The notes beneath the pieces are model-generated. The model did no database searches. It worked only from the letters and a program-made list of their open reading frames with translations, and was not told the DNA's origin. A program made the translations under genes and the position numbers. Shown here one piece after another: positions 9,013-17,018 of a stretch of 35,604 nucleotides of DNA (the first letter of the stretch is position 1; every line of letters starts with the position of its first letter). This DNA comes from Sporosarcina cyprini (GTDB taxonomy: Bacteria > Bacillota > Bacilli > Bacillales_A > Planococcaceae), in the NCBI RefSeq assembly GCF_022048975.1, contig NZ_JAKMHX010000004.1:1-35604 (forward strand), read 5' to 3'.

Positions 9013-9200
9013 GTAATCGAGCGGTTCGGACAGATATACGAGCGGTTCGCAGCAAGAAACGAGAGGTTACTGGATTATACGAGAGGTACGAGGGGATAAA
9101 CGAGCGGTCGCCCGATTATACGAGAGGTTCAACGAGATAAACGAGCGTTCTCCAGATTATACGAGCGGTTTAAAAAACAGGTATGCAACGAGCGGTTCAA
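9013..9200 (+). repeat. 20/21-bp repeat tract (locus B)
   Basis: About eight degenerate units alternate between 20 and 21 bp. Typical content is GATTATACGAGAGGTTC or GATAAACGAGCGGTTC, so the core is ATACGAGCGGTTC. The 20-bp units tend to carry GATTATACGAG and the 21-bp units GATAAACGAG, an alternation like that of locus A. Orientation matches locus A and is opposite to loci C and D. It lies between the tdk terminator and prfA. Confidence 0.9.
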
Positions 9201-9415
9201 AAGAAGCTTTGATTGTTCCCAGGAGCCCAGAGAAGACGGTAATGCCCATATTTCATACACCAAAAGCTTGCACAAATGTAAAATATCCGCGAACAACTCC
9301 AAAATCCCTTGCTTCCTCCTTGAAAAACGGGGAAAGGCGAATAAATCACTGTATTTACGCCGTTTTATCCCGTACAATAAACGTACAAAACAGTCCTGAA
9401 TAATGAGGTGTCAAT
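9201..9415 (+). promoter_or_regulatory. prfA upstream region with a weak promoter candidate
   Basis: TACAAT at 9373-9378 could be a -10; the hexamer 17 bp upstream (TGTATT) is a poor -35. GTAC on each side of the -10 (9372-9387) makes a small imperfect palindrome. Nothing else is recognisable. Confidence 0.3.
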
Positions 9416-10489
9416 ATGTTTGATAGGCTTCAAGCAGTGGAAGACCGGTATGAGCGATTGAATGAATTGCTAAGCGATCCGGAAATTGTTAGTGATATGG
9501 AAAAGTTAAGGAAGTATTCGAAGGAGCAGTCCGACTTGCAGGATACGGTCGATGCGTACCGTGAATATAAAGAAGCGACCGCGCAGCTGAAGAGTGCGAA
9601 AGGCATGCTGGACGAGCCGCTCGAAGATGACATGAAAGAGCTTGTGAAAATGGAAGTCGGCGAGCTGGAGGATTCGATTGAGGAGCTGGAGGCACGCCTC
9701 AAGCTATTGCTTGTGCCGAAAGATCCGAACGATGATAAAAACGTTATTATGGAAATTCGTGGCGCTGCAGGTGGAGACGAAGCTGCGCTATTTGCGGGCA
9801 ATTTGTACCGGATGTATAGCCGTTTTGCGGAAATGAACCATTGGAAAGTGGAAGTGATGGACTCTTCGCCGACCGAGCTCGGCGGTTTCAAGGAGATCAT
9901 CTTCATGATTAACGGCTCTGGTGCGTATTCCAAATTGAAATATGAAAACGGGGCGCATCGTGTTCAACGGGTACCGGAAACGGAATCAGGCGGACGGATT
10001 CATACGTCGACTGCCACTGTTGCAGTGCTTCCGGAAGCAGAAGAAGTGGAGATTGAAATCCACGACAAAGACATTCGTACCGATACCTTTGCTTCTTCCG
10101 GACCGGGGGGACAGTCGGTCAATACGACGATGTCTGCCGTCCGGCTTACGCATTTGCCTACGGGCATCACGGTTTCATGCCAAGACGAAAAATCGCAGAT
10201 CAAGAACAAGGAGAAGGCGATGAAAGTCCTGCGGGCCCGTGTCTATGATAAATTCATGCAGGAAGCGCAGGCGGAGTACGATGAAAAGCGTAAATCCGCT
10301 GTAGGGACAGGAGATCGGTCGGAGCGAATCCGTACGTACAACTTCCCGCAAAACCGCGTTACGGATCACCGAATCGGTTTGACGATTCAAAAGCTTGACC
10401 AAATTATCGAGGGGAAAATGGACGAAGTGATCGATGCATTGATTATGGAAGATCAAGCCCGCCGATTGGAAAGTTTGGATCAAGCATGA
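9416..10489 (+). CDS. prfA: Peptide chain release factor 1
   Basis: This 357-residue factor recognises UAA and UAG and triggers peptide release on the ribosome. The N-terminal helical domain (about 1-105) is followed by the codon-recognition domain, with the tripeptide region PET at 187-189 where E. coli RF1 has PAT. The universal GGQ is at 231-233. The glutamine is the methylation target of PrmC, encoded by the next gene with a 4-base ATGA overlap. ATG 9416 follows AATGAGGTG. The C-terminal segment NRVTDHRIG is typical. The PET variant is, as I recall, usual in Bacillales. Confidence 0.97.
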   Translation: MFDRLQAVEDRYERLNELLSDPEIVSDMEKLRKYSKEQSDLQDTVDAYREYKEATAQLKSAKGMLDEPLEDDMKELVKMEVGELEDSIEELEARLKLLLVPKDPNDDKNVIMEIRGAAGGDEAALFAGNLYRMYSRFAEMNHWKVEVMDSSPTELGGFKEIIFMINGSGAYSKLKYENGAHRVQRVPETESGGRIHTSTATVAVLPEAEEVEIEIHDKDIRTDTFASSGPGGQSVNTTMSAVRLTHLPTGITVSCQDEKSQIKNKEKAMKVLRARVYDKFMQEAQAEYDEKRKSAVGTGDRSERIRTYNFPQNRVTDHRIGLTIQKLDQIIEGKMDEVIDALIMEDQARRLESLDQA

Positions 10490-11337
10490 CAGAAAAAATC
10501 TTCGAGGCGTTGAAAAAAGCGGAGTCCCTGCTGGAATCCAAGGAGCTCGATGCCCATGCGGCCCAATGGCTCATGCGATTTATTACGGAGAAATCAAGCG
10601 CCGCCCTGCTCGCGGATATGCAGGAACCATTAACGCCTAGGCAAAAAATCGATTTCTGGAGCGGGTTGAATGAAATGCTGGAAGGAAAACCAGTCCAGCA
10701 TATTATCGGCGAAGAACAGTTTTACGGATATTCGTTTGAAGTGAATGAACATGTGTTAATTCCAAGACCGGAAACCGAAGAGCTCGTTCATGGTGCGCTG
10801 CTACGTGCGGAAAAGTTGTTTGGCGCAGCACCGATCCGGGTAGCGGACATTGGAACAGGTAGTGGAGCGATTGCTGTTTCATTTAAAAAAGAGCGGCCGA
10901 ATGCAGATGTAACAGCGGTCGATATTAGTGAAGAGGCGCTGATGGTTGCCCAAAGGAACGCTGTTCGGAATCAAGCGGAAATTACGTTTATTAAGGGAGA
11001 CCTAACGGAGCCTTTGGCAGGGAAGGCATGGGACGTGGTCTTATCTAATCCGCCTTATATTGCAATGGAGGAAGCGCAAACGATGTCCAAAACCGTTCTC
11101 GACTTTGAACCGCACCGTGCGTTATTTGCGGAAGAGAACGGTCTTTACTTCTATAGAAGACTGGCGAAGGAGCTGCCGGGTCTTATGGGCAAGCGAGCTT
11201 TAATCGGCGTTGAAATCGGGCATCAGCAAGGGGAATCTGTGCATGCGTTGTTTTCGCAAGCATTCCCGGATGCGTTTATTGAAACAGTAAAAGACATCAA
11301 CGGAAAAGACCGAATGATATTTTGTGAGATTGTGTGA
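10486..11337 (+). CDS. prmC: Release factor glutamine N5-methyltransferase PrmC
   Basis: This 283-residue S-adenosylmethionine-dependent enzyme methylates the GGQ glutamine of release factors. It has an N-terminal helical domain, the SAM-binding motif DIGTGSG at residues 121-127, and the catalytic NPPY at 188-191, which holds the target amide. The PRPETEEL segment at 94-101 is also typical. Its start overlaps the stop of prfA, so translation is coupled and both proteins are made together. The frame ends directly at a candidate sigma-F promoter for spoIIR: the -35 element overlaps its stop codon. No U-rich terminator separates prmC from spoIIR. Confidence 0.96.
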   Translation: MTEKIFEALKKAESLLESKELDAHAAQWLMRFITEKSSAALLADMQEPLTPRQKIDFWSGLNEMLEGKPVQHIIGEEQFYGYSFEVNEHVLIPRPETEELVHGALLRAEKLFGAAPIRVADIGTGSGAIAVSFKKERPNADVTAVDISEEALMVAQRNAVRNQAEITFIKGDLTEPLAGKAWDVVLSNPPYIAMEEAQTMSKTVLDFEPHRALFAEENGLYFYRRLAKELPGLMGKRALIGVEIGHQQGESVHALFSQAFPDAFIETVKDINGKDRMIFCEIV

Positions 11338-11377
11338 ATAAACTCTCCTGACCCTGGCAACAATGAGGTCAGGAGGG
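11336..11377 (+). promoter_or_regulatory. spoIIR sigma-F-type promoter embedded in an SD-hiding hairpin
   Basis: GAATA at 11336-11340 is a sigma-F-like -35 (GYWTA with one mismatch). After 15 bases, GGCAACAAT at 11356-11364 fits the -10 pattern GGnRAnAnT exactly. CTCCTGACC (11345-11353) pairs perfectly with GGTCAGGAG (11367-11375), extendable by T-G and C-G to 11 bp. The -10 lies in the 13-base loop and the Shine-Dalgarno AGGAGGGG starts in the 3' arm. No T-tract follows, so it is not a terminator. A transcript starting near 11371 would lack the 5' arm. Confidence 0.75.
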
Positions 11378-11384
11378 GATTGAC

Positions 11385-11954
11385 ATGTTGCAAGACTATA
11401 ACATTATTAATTCGGAAAACAAGAAAAATAAATGGGTTTCCATTATCGAATTTATTCTTATCTTATTTATGATCCAGTCAGCAATACTTTTCCTAACCGG
11501 GGAAGATATGCCGAAAGATGCGCTGCGCGTCCGGATTTTAGCGAATTCCAACACACCGGCGGACCAGCAAGTAAAGGAATCCATCAGGTTGGAAATCGAG
11601 CCGCTCATTAAGGAAGCTTTTACACAAGCCTCTTCACAGGCCGATTTTATAAAGCGCATGGACAGTTTGGAAGATGAGATTACTAGAATCGCGGAATGGA
11701 AAGCGGAAGGTAAAGCTATTACATTCCAAAAGACTGCCGCTCTTTTTCCGGCAAAGCGGTCGGGATTTTATATTACACCGCAAGCCCCCTATGAAGCATA
11801 CATTTTAACAATTGGTAGCGGCCGCGGGGATAACTGGTGGTGCGCGTTATTCCAAAATGTTTGCTTTCCGGATGAAAAGGCGAAAGAAGAACAACAGGAA
11901 GAAGAAAAGGTCACATTCTTCCTCTGGGAGTGGATAAAAGGATTATTTTCATGA
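11385..11954 (+). CDS. spoIIR: Stage II sporulation protein R (SpoIIR), forespore signalling protein
   Basis: SpoIIR is made in the forespore under sigma-F, secreted into the intermembrane space, and triggers SpoIIGA to process pro-sigma-E in the mother cell. This 189-residue protein has a charged N-terminus, a hydrophobic segment at residues 17-37, then the characteristic RVRILANSNTPADQQVK and the tail motif YEAYILTIGSGRGDNWWCALF. The C-terminus is a charged EEQQEEE run followed by a hydrophobic WEWIKGLF end. ATG 11385 lies 8 bases after AGGAGG. In B. subtilis ywkF lies between prmC and spoIIR; here it is absent. The start region carries an embedded promoter and hairpin, described separately. 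Confidence 0.95.
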   Translation: MLQDYNIINSENKKNKWVSIIEFILILFMIQSAILFLTGEDMPKDALRVRILANSNTPADQQVKESIRLEIEPLIKEAFTQASSQADFIKRMDSLEDEITRIAEWKAEGKAITFQKTAALFPAKRSGFYITPQAPYEAYILTIGSGRGDNWWCALFQNVCFPDEKAKEEQQEEEKVTFFLWEWIKGLFS

Positions 11955-11956
11955 AG

Positions 11957-12073
11957 TTATCCACTGAAAATGTGGATAACTAATATGAAATGTGTATAAA
12001 CGGGGGTTCGAACAATGGAGACTTTAATCATCACAGTGGATAACTTGTTGGATAACGAAAAAAGTTATCAACA
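11957..12073. promoter_or_regulatory. DnaA-box group at the start of the Sua5/YwlC gene
   Basis: On the minus strand, TTATCCACA (11971-11979) and TTATACACA (11991-11999) fit TTWTNCACA exactly. One-mismatch sites lie at 11957-11965 (+), 12035-12043 (-) and 12065-12073 (+), and GTTGGATAA at 12047-12055 is weaker. The group spans the spoIIR-ywlC gap and the first codons of ywlC. From memory, the ywlC region is also a DnaA-binding site in B. subtilis, which would make this a conserved position. Confidence 0.7.
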
Positions 12074-13043
12074 GGCAGTGGATATTTTGAATGAAGGCGG
12101 AGTTGTCGCATTTCCGACAGAGACGGTTTATGGTCTCGGGGCGCTCGCAACAGATGAGCAGGCCGTCCGGAAGATCTTTGAAGCGAAAGGCCGTCCTTCT
12201 GATAATCCGCTCATCGTACATATTGGCAATCGGGAAGCAGTGGAACAATACGCTATCCAAATTCCTGATGATGCCTACAAGCTCATGGAGAAATTCTGGC
12301 CAGGCCCATTGACGCTTGTTTTCCATAAACGGCCGGGAGTCATTGCACCGAGCGTGACGCCCGGTTTTGAAACGGTCGGATTGCGCATGCCGGATCATCC
12401 GGTTGCACTTGAATTGCTTCAGACTTTGAACGGCCCGCTCGCTGCTCCGAGCGCGAACCGGAGTGGCAAGCCTTCTCCGACGGAAGCGGGTCATGTGTTA
12501 AAGGATTTGCACGGCCGCATTCCACTTATTTTAGATGGTGGTGAAACGGGTGTCGGCGTTGAATCGACCGTTCTGGATATGACCGTGTCGCCCCCTGCGA
12601 TCCTCCGTCCGGGCGGCGTCACAAAAGAAATGATCGAATCTGTCATAGGCCAGATCTATACGGAAAGCGGTGTGGCTGATGATCAAGCCCCGCGTGCTCC
12701 CGGTATGAAGTACATGCACTATGCACCGGAATCCCCGCTATTTGTCATTGCACCGGATGAAGCGAAAATAGCGGAAGCGGTCCGATTATTGCATGCAGAC
12801 GGAAAAAAAGTGGCTGTCATCGGTCCGGATGAATTTACTATCCCTGAAGCGGATTGGTACTTCGCGGTCGGCCCGCTCCATAAGCCGGAAGCAATGGCCG
12901 CTAATTTATACCGGGCGATCCGCCAATGTGATGTGACGGAGGCCGATATTATTCTTGCTGCCGAGACCGAAATGTCTGGCGTGGGTGCTGCCGTCATGAA
13001 CCGTTTGACAAAAGCTGCAGACGGAAAACGATTCCCCCTGTAA
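12015..13043 (+). CDS. ywlC: L-threonylcarbamoyladenylate synthase (Sua5/YwlC family)
   Basis: This 342-residue enzyme makes threonylcarbamoyl-AMP from threonine, bicarbonate and ATP for the t6A modification of ANN-decoding tRNAs. The first ~205 residues are the YrdC domain (VAFPTETVYGLGALA, KGRPSDNPLIVHI, PLAAPSANRSGKPSPT, GVESTVLD). A linker with RAPGMKYMHYAPESPL leads to the C-terminal Sua5 domain (about 240-342). It is therefore the long Sua5 form, not the short TsaC form. ATG 12015 follows GGGGG, a modest ribosome site. Several DnaA-box-like sites overlap the first 20 codons. It is followed by a hairpin that also covers the mntP ribosome site. Confidence 0.95.
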   Translation: METLIITVDNLLDNEKSYQQAVDILNEGGVVAFPTETVYGLGALATDEQAVRKIFEAKGRPSDNPLIVHIGNREAVEQYAIQIPDDAYKLMEKFWPGPLTLVFHKRPGVIAPSVTPGFETVGLRMPDHPVALELLQTLNGPLAAPSANRSGKPSPTEAGHVLKDLHGRIPLILDGGETGVGVESTVLDMTVSPPAILRPGGVTKEMIESVIGQIYTESGVADDQAPRAPGMKYMHYAPESPLFVIAPDEAKIAEAVRLLHADGKKVAVIGPDEFTIPEADWYFAVGPLHKPEAMAANLYRAIRQCDVTEADIILAAETEMSGVGAAVMNRLTKAADGKRFPL

Positions 13044-13055
13044 TGAAAGATGAAT

Positions 13056-13110
13056 GACCTCACTGGCAGTCGCATAGGATGGACAGATGCGACAGGCAGG
13101 GGGGTCTTTT
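13056..13110 (+). terminator. Hairpin between ywlC and mntP that includes the mntP ribosome site
   Basis: An inner helix GTCGCAT/ATGCGAC (13069-13075, 13087-13093) and an outer helix GACCTC/GGGGTC (13056-13061, 13101-13106) are separated by internal loops, and TTTT follows. It can act as a ywlC terminator. Its 3' arm contains most of the AGGGGGG Shine-Dalgarno of mntP, so it would also lower mntP translation in read-through RNA. Confidence 0.6.
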
Positions 13111-13112
13111 CT

Positions 13113-13616
13113 TTGGTCGAATTAATCGCGGCATGTATTACAACAATTGACGTCATCGTTATCTACTCTTTATTGCAATTGCGCAAGGGAAGGCTTATGC
13201 TCGCTCTATGGACAGCCGTCCTAAATATGGCATTCCCGTTTATGGGTTTTTTCATGGGTCATTTGACGCTTAATCTATTTTCGGTCTGGAGTAATCTGCT
13301 TTCGGGTGTCTTGCTCGCTTTGATTGGAATACAAATGATCTTGCAAAATGATGACAGTGAGTTGTTGAAACGGCAGCTTCATCCGTTTTTCATTGCACTG
13401 GCGGTCAGTTTGGACACGTTCTCGGTGAGTGTTTCGTTTGGAATGCTTCAACTGAACAAATTGTTATTTATTATTGCCTCTGGTTCCATGTCATTTTTCT
13501 TCGCATGCTTAGCACTTTTGATCCGTGGAAATTTTGGGACACGCTATCGCAATATATTGAGGAAATTGGCGGGTGCTGCGTTGTTGATTATGGGAATATT
13601 GTCATGTATTCGTTAA
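13113..13616 (+). CDS. mntP: MntP-like manganese efflux membrane protein (YwlD)
   Basis: This MntP-family protein probably exports manganese. With the TTG at 13113 as start, 8 bases after AGGGGGG, it has 167 residues and about six hydrophobic helices. An upstream in-frame ATG at 13050 lies inside the ywlC terminator hairpin and would add 21 implausible residues. The two repeat halves each carry the family aspartate in a membrane helix: TIDVIV near residue 11 and SLDTFSVSVSFG near residue 100. It is divergent from canonical MntP, so the substrate is less certain than the family. Order ywlC-mntP-ywlE matches B. subtilis. I see no yybP-ykoY-type manganese riboswitch. Confidence 0.8.
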   Translation: MVELIAACITTIDVIVIYSLLQLRKGRLMLALWTAVLNMAFPFMGFFMGHLTLNLFSVWSNLLSGVLLALIGIQMILQNDDSELLKRQLHPFFIALAVSLDTFSVSVSFGMLQLNKLLFIIASGSMSFFFACLALLIRGNFGTRYRNILRKLAGAALLIMGILSCIR

Positions 13617-13674
13617 ATTTTTTGTTTCTTTCTACATGGTTTTCGGTTATTCTAAATATAAGCAGGTGATGTAC

Positions 13675-14115
13675 ATGAATATTTATTTGATTTGTACGGG
13701 TAATACATGCCGCAGCCCAATGGCGGAAGCAATCTTGCGTTCCAAAAATATTTCAGGCATCTCGGTTCGATCAGCCGGGCTGCATGCGGCAGATGGTTTT
13801 CCGATTTCGATTCATTCGGAAACACTCATCCAAGAGATGGACATGCCGTATACCGCTGAATCTCGAGTGATTTCACGCGAGGACGTGGAATGGGCCGACC
13901 TCATTTTGACGATGACGGAAGGCCATAAACAGGCCGTGCTGCATCGGTTCCCCGTGGCGGTTGGAAAGCTGTTTACGCTGAAGGAGTATACAAAGCCGGA
14001 TGGGGATTTGGACGTACAAGATCCGTTCGGCGGCAATTTGCTGGTCTATCGGGAAACGTTTGAGGAACTGACAGTGTATATGGATTTATTAGAGAAGAAA
14101 TTGACGGAGGAGTAA
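13675..14115 (+). CDS. ywlE: Protein arginine phosphatase YwlE
   Basis: YwlE removes phosphate from arginine residues marked by the kinase McsB and so opposes ClpCP-directed degradation and stress signalling. This 146-residue protein has the low-molecular-weight phosphatase loop at residues 7-14 (CTGNTCRS), with nucleophile C7, R13 and the threonine T11 that favours phosphoarginine over phosphotyrosine. The general acid is in the DPFGG segment. ATG 13675 follows GCAGGTGATG; upstream in-frame codons lack a ribosome site. It sits 3 bases before the chemoreceptor gene, so the two are probably co-transcribed. Confidence 0.95.
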   Translation: MNIYLICTGNTCRSPMAEAILRSKNISGISVRSAGLHAADGFPISIHSETLIQEMDMPYTAESRVISREDVEWADLILTMTEGHKQAVLHRFPVAVGKLFTLKEYTKPDGDLDVQDPFGGNLLVYRETFEELTVYMDLLEKKLTEE

Positions 14116-14118
14116 GGC

Positions 14119-15414
14119 ATGAGCAGACAGAAGGGGAAAAAATTCGGATTGCGGAAGAAACTCGTTCTATTCGTCACGATTTTAGCGATCGTCACCTATT
14201 CAACGAGTGCTGTGTTTATTAATTTTATCGGCCCGCAATTCTTTCCAAACATCAAGCCTTTTTGGTTTGACATCATTACATATGCTTTAGGAATTATGTG
14301 GTCCGGTATTTTAGCTGGATTATTCAGCACGATCTTGACCAAGCCGCTGCAGAGACTAGAAAAGGCGGCCATTCAAGTGGCGGATGGGAAAATTGGTACA
14401 GATATCGAGTTGCCGCGCTCTTCGGATGAAATCCGTTCGGTGGCGGAAGCGTTTCAACAATTGGTCCTTAATCTTCGGACGATTGTCGGACAAATTGAAA
14501 CGAATTTCGAAAAAACAGCCCATACGGTTGATCGGTTAACAACAGAGACGGGCGCAGCTGCAACACAAGCCGATGCGGTCGCGACAACCATTGCTGAAAT
14601 TTCAGCCGGAGCGGAATCATCCGCAGTCGCCATCCAGGAAACAGCAGAAGCAATCGAGGACGTTCGGATGCTGGCAGCAGAAGTAAGCAGCCGTGCGGAA
14701 GATTCATCCGTACGCTCTGCTGAAATGCTCAAGGAATTGGAACGGACAACCGATGTATTCCGAATTCTAGTGGAAGGCATCCGGAACATGTCCGTGCAGA
14801 GCGAACACTCTTTGACAACCATTCGCCAGTTGGATCAAAACGCACAGAAGATCGGCGAAATCGTCCAATTGGTCGGCAGCATTGCGGGCCAGACGAATTT
14901 GCTTGCCTTGAACGCATCCATTGAAGCGGCCCGTGCCGGTGAACATGGAAAAGGCTTCGCGGTCGTAGCGGAAGAAGTACGCGTCCTCGCAGACGAAAGT
15001 GCTAAATCCGTCCACATGATATCGGAACTGGTTCAAACCATCCAGTCCGACGTATCTAAAGTGGTAAAAGAGATTGAGCAGCAAGTAAAAACGGCTGCGG
15101 CGGAAGCAAATCGGGCGAACGAAACGAGCGGCAATGTGGAATCCATGGCGGACAAGGTCAATGGAATGGCCGGCGCTGTCGTTGAAATCACCAAACTCGT
15201 CGAAAACCAGCTCGCCAACATCGAAATGACGGCGATCCAATCCCAGGAAGTTGCCGCAATCGCCGAAGAAACATCGGCAGGCGCTGAAGAAGTCCAAGCC
15301 GCCACCGACGAACAGGTAAAATCGATCGAACAAACCGATCAAATGGCCATCGAGTTGAAAAAACAATCCGAAGACCTCTACGACGTCATCAAGCAGTTCG
15401 ACCTCACCCGTTAA
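14119..15414 (+). CDS. Methyl-accepting chemotaxis protein with a minimal external loop
   Basis: This 431-residue receptor would signal to CheA/CheW. It has two membrane helices (about 14-37 and 48-74) separated by only about 10 residues, a HAMP region (about 70-125), and a long signalling coiled coil whose tip reads [20 protein letters not shown]. There is no periplasmic or PAS ligand-binding domain, so sensing may involve the membrane, the HAMP region or a partner. ATG 14119 follows GGAGGAGTAAGGC. It begins 3 bases after ywlE and ends at a strong terminator. B. subtilis lacks a chemoreceptor between ywlE and rpiB. Ligand and physiological role are unknown. Confidence 0.93.
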   Translation: MSRQKGKKFGLRKKLVLFVTILAIVTYSTSAVFINFIGPQFFPNIKPFWFDIITYALGIMWSGILAGLFSTILTKPLQRLEKAAIQVADGKIGTDIELPRSSDEIRSVAEAFQQLVLNLRTIVGQIETNFEKTAHTVDRLTTETGAAATQADAVATTIAEISAGAESSAVAIQETAEAIEDVRMLAAEVSSRAEDSSVRSAEMLKELERTTDVFRILVEGIRNMSVQSEHSLTTIRQLDQNAQKIGEIVQLVGSIAGQTNLLALNASIEAARAGEHGKGFAVVAEEVRVLADESAKSVHMISELVQTIQSDVSKVVKEIEQQVKTAAAEANRANETSGNVESMADKVNGMAGAVVEITKLVENQLANIEMTAIQSQEVAAIAEETSAGAEEVQAATDEQVKSIEQTDQMAIELKKQSEDLYDVIKQFDLTR

Positions 15415-15434
15415 TTTAAATAGACGATACTAAT

Positions 15435-15478
15435 AAGAGGGTACTATGTTCAGCAGACGAACATAGATCCTCTTTTCT
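15435..15478 (+). terminator. Intrinsic terminator after the chemoreceptor gene
   Basis: AAGAGG plus CTATGTTC pair with GAACATAG plus CCTCTT around small internal loops, followed by TTTCTT. It ends the ywlE-chemoreceptor unit. Confidence 0.9.
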
Positions 15479-15506
15479 TATGCATGAAACGGAGGAGATG
15501 GAACTG

Positions 15507-16178
15507 ATGCGAAAGTCCGAGTGGTTACAAGGAGGTCCGTTTCTTGAAGTCAGTTTCTTGTTGGAACTGAAAGAAGAGAATAAGGAAACGATACAGGAAA
15601 TTATTATGAAATTGTCAAAGGTCAGAAGTAAGATAGAAATCTATGATAAAAACGTCGGTGACATGATGGATTTGTTTGATAGAGGGTATCCCTATGACGA
15701 AGAAGACCCCCAAACAACTTACATGCATTCGTTGCAATTGAGAGTCTACGTCTGTTTATCGAGGGAACGAAGAGCAACGTTACAAATAGAACGGGTCTCT
15801 TCAAATGCAGTTATGGTTAATTTTTGGTTTTATGGTTCGATCTTTGATACCTCGGAGTGGGGTCAAATTGGAATAAAAAAAGAGGAAATGCAGGACTTCT
15901 CAAATTTTCTTAAAGAGTTATATGCCGAGTATGAGTTTAAAGTGGGCTGCATGGCAATTGAACAAGATGTTCTTGAATTATTTGGGTTAGATGAAACATA
16001 TCCTAACGAATGTTATCGATACGAGAACATGGTTCCTGAACGTTTTCTTCCCGAATCATCTCATTTCATCAATATCATTTGGAATGAAAAGTACGAGAAA
16101 TTGAGTGATGTACCTTACAAGCATACAAGGCTTGAGAAAGGCGGAATTCTTATTAGAATTGGGAGTTTTAATGAATGA
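15507..16178 (+). CDS. Hypothetical protein, family not recognised
   Basis: This 223-residue soluble protein is rich in acidic and aromatic residues (NFWFYGS, GYPYDEEDP) and has no signal peptide or membrane helix. I do not recognise its family. The start ATG 15507 follows GGAGGAG; earlier in-frame ATGs at 15480 and 15498 are too near or before that site. It is visibly more AT-rich than its neighbours and stands alone between the chemoreceptor terminator and a repeat tract, at a point where relatives have rpiB next. Small acidic orphan proteins in such islands are often immunity or defence-associated proteins, but nothing here proves that. Confidence 0.7.
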   Translation: MRKSEWLQGGPFLEVSFLLELKEENKETIQEIIMKLSKVRSKIEIYDKNVGDMMDLFDRGYPYDEEDPQTTYMHSLQLRVYVCLSRERRATLQIERVSSNAVMVNFWFYGSIFDTSEWGQIGIKKEEMQDFSNFLKELYAEYEFKVGCMAIEQDVLELFGLDETYPNECYRYENMVPERFLPESSHFINIIWNEKYEKLSDVPYKHTRLEKGGILIRIGSFNE

Positions 16179-16505
16179 CCTTTTGGGGACAGACGCTGTA
16201 GTAAAAGTTCTTAGAAGGTCACCGATGTAAAACTTTGCTGAATTGCCAATAGGAGCAACCAGTGCAGATCCTAATGACAGGCAACCAAAAATCAGTTCCG
16301 TTATTTAAATCAACCCCTTGAATGGTCAAAAGCATTCAGCGCGACGTTGAAGATACAATAATGGGGAACTTCCCGCGGTTCGTGTGCCATTTCAAATTTG
16401 AGAAACGAGCAGCTGCCAAAACACAGGAGCAACTAATACATAATGCTCCCACGATGTGTTCGAACTTCACGTTTCATTGTCCTTAGTTCAGGGGAATGCA
16501 GAGTT
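16179..16505. other. Intergenic stretch, possible gene remnant
   Basis: No intact gene is seen. A short frame at about 16362-16486 (about 40 codons, beginning MGNFPRFVCHF) has no ribosome site and could be the decayed end of a lost gene. The stretch leads directly into repeat locus C. Confidence 0.4.
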
Positions 16506-16870
16506 CGAACCACTCATATAATCTCCGAACCGCTCGTATCTGCGCTCGAACCACTCGTATAATCTCTGAACTGCTCGTATCCGCGCTCGAACCACTCGAA
16601 TAATTCGGGAACCGCTCGTATCTGCTCCCGAACCACTCGAATAATTCCGGAACCGCTAGTATCTGCGCTCGAACCACTCGTATAATTTCCTGACCGCTCG
16701 TATCCGCGCGCGAACCACTCGTATAATCTCCGAACCGCTCGTATCCGCTCCCGAACCACTCGTATCTGCGCGCGAACCACTCGTATAATTCCGGCATCGC
16801 TCGAATCCGCGCCCGAACTACTCGTATATTCCCGAACCGATCGTATCCGTTCCCAGAACGACTCCTATCC
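16506..16870 (-). repeat. 20/21-bp repeat tract (locus C)
   Basis: Eighteen or so units run in alternation. The 20-bp type CGAACCACTCGTATAATCTC is followed by a 21-bp type starting CGAACCGCTCGTATC and ending TGCGCT or CCGCGCG, so the dimer is 41 bp. Read on the minus strand the core is ATACGAGCGGTTCG, the same as locus B but inverted. The last few units (after about 16780) are degenerate. Minus-strand frames of up to 143 codons cross the tract only because it lacks stops; no ribosome site or protein family supports them. Confidence 0.95.
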
Positions 16871-17018
16871 TTCCAAACACCATTTCCCCTCACCAAAACA
16901 ACCCCGTTTCTCAAGCCTTTCCATTCCTTTCCGACATCGAAATAAATGGCGGGGACTGTGTTTTTTTGTTGAACAATGATAGAATGAGTTGTGAGTAAAT
17001 TACGAAAAGAGGATCGGT

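Noticed and set aside
9974..9982. PET instead of PAT in release factor 1 as a specificity change
   Set aside because: Bacillus RF1 proteins, as I recall them, also have PET, so it is normal for the group.
13050..13112. Longer MntP start at ATG 13050
   Set aside because: The added residues would be encoded by the ywlC terminator hairpin; the TTG at 13113 has the only good ribosome site.
16483..16914. Minus-strand protein of up to 143 residues across locus C
   Set aside because: It follows the repeat and has no ribosome site; degenerate units would shift frame because dimers are 41 bp.
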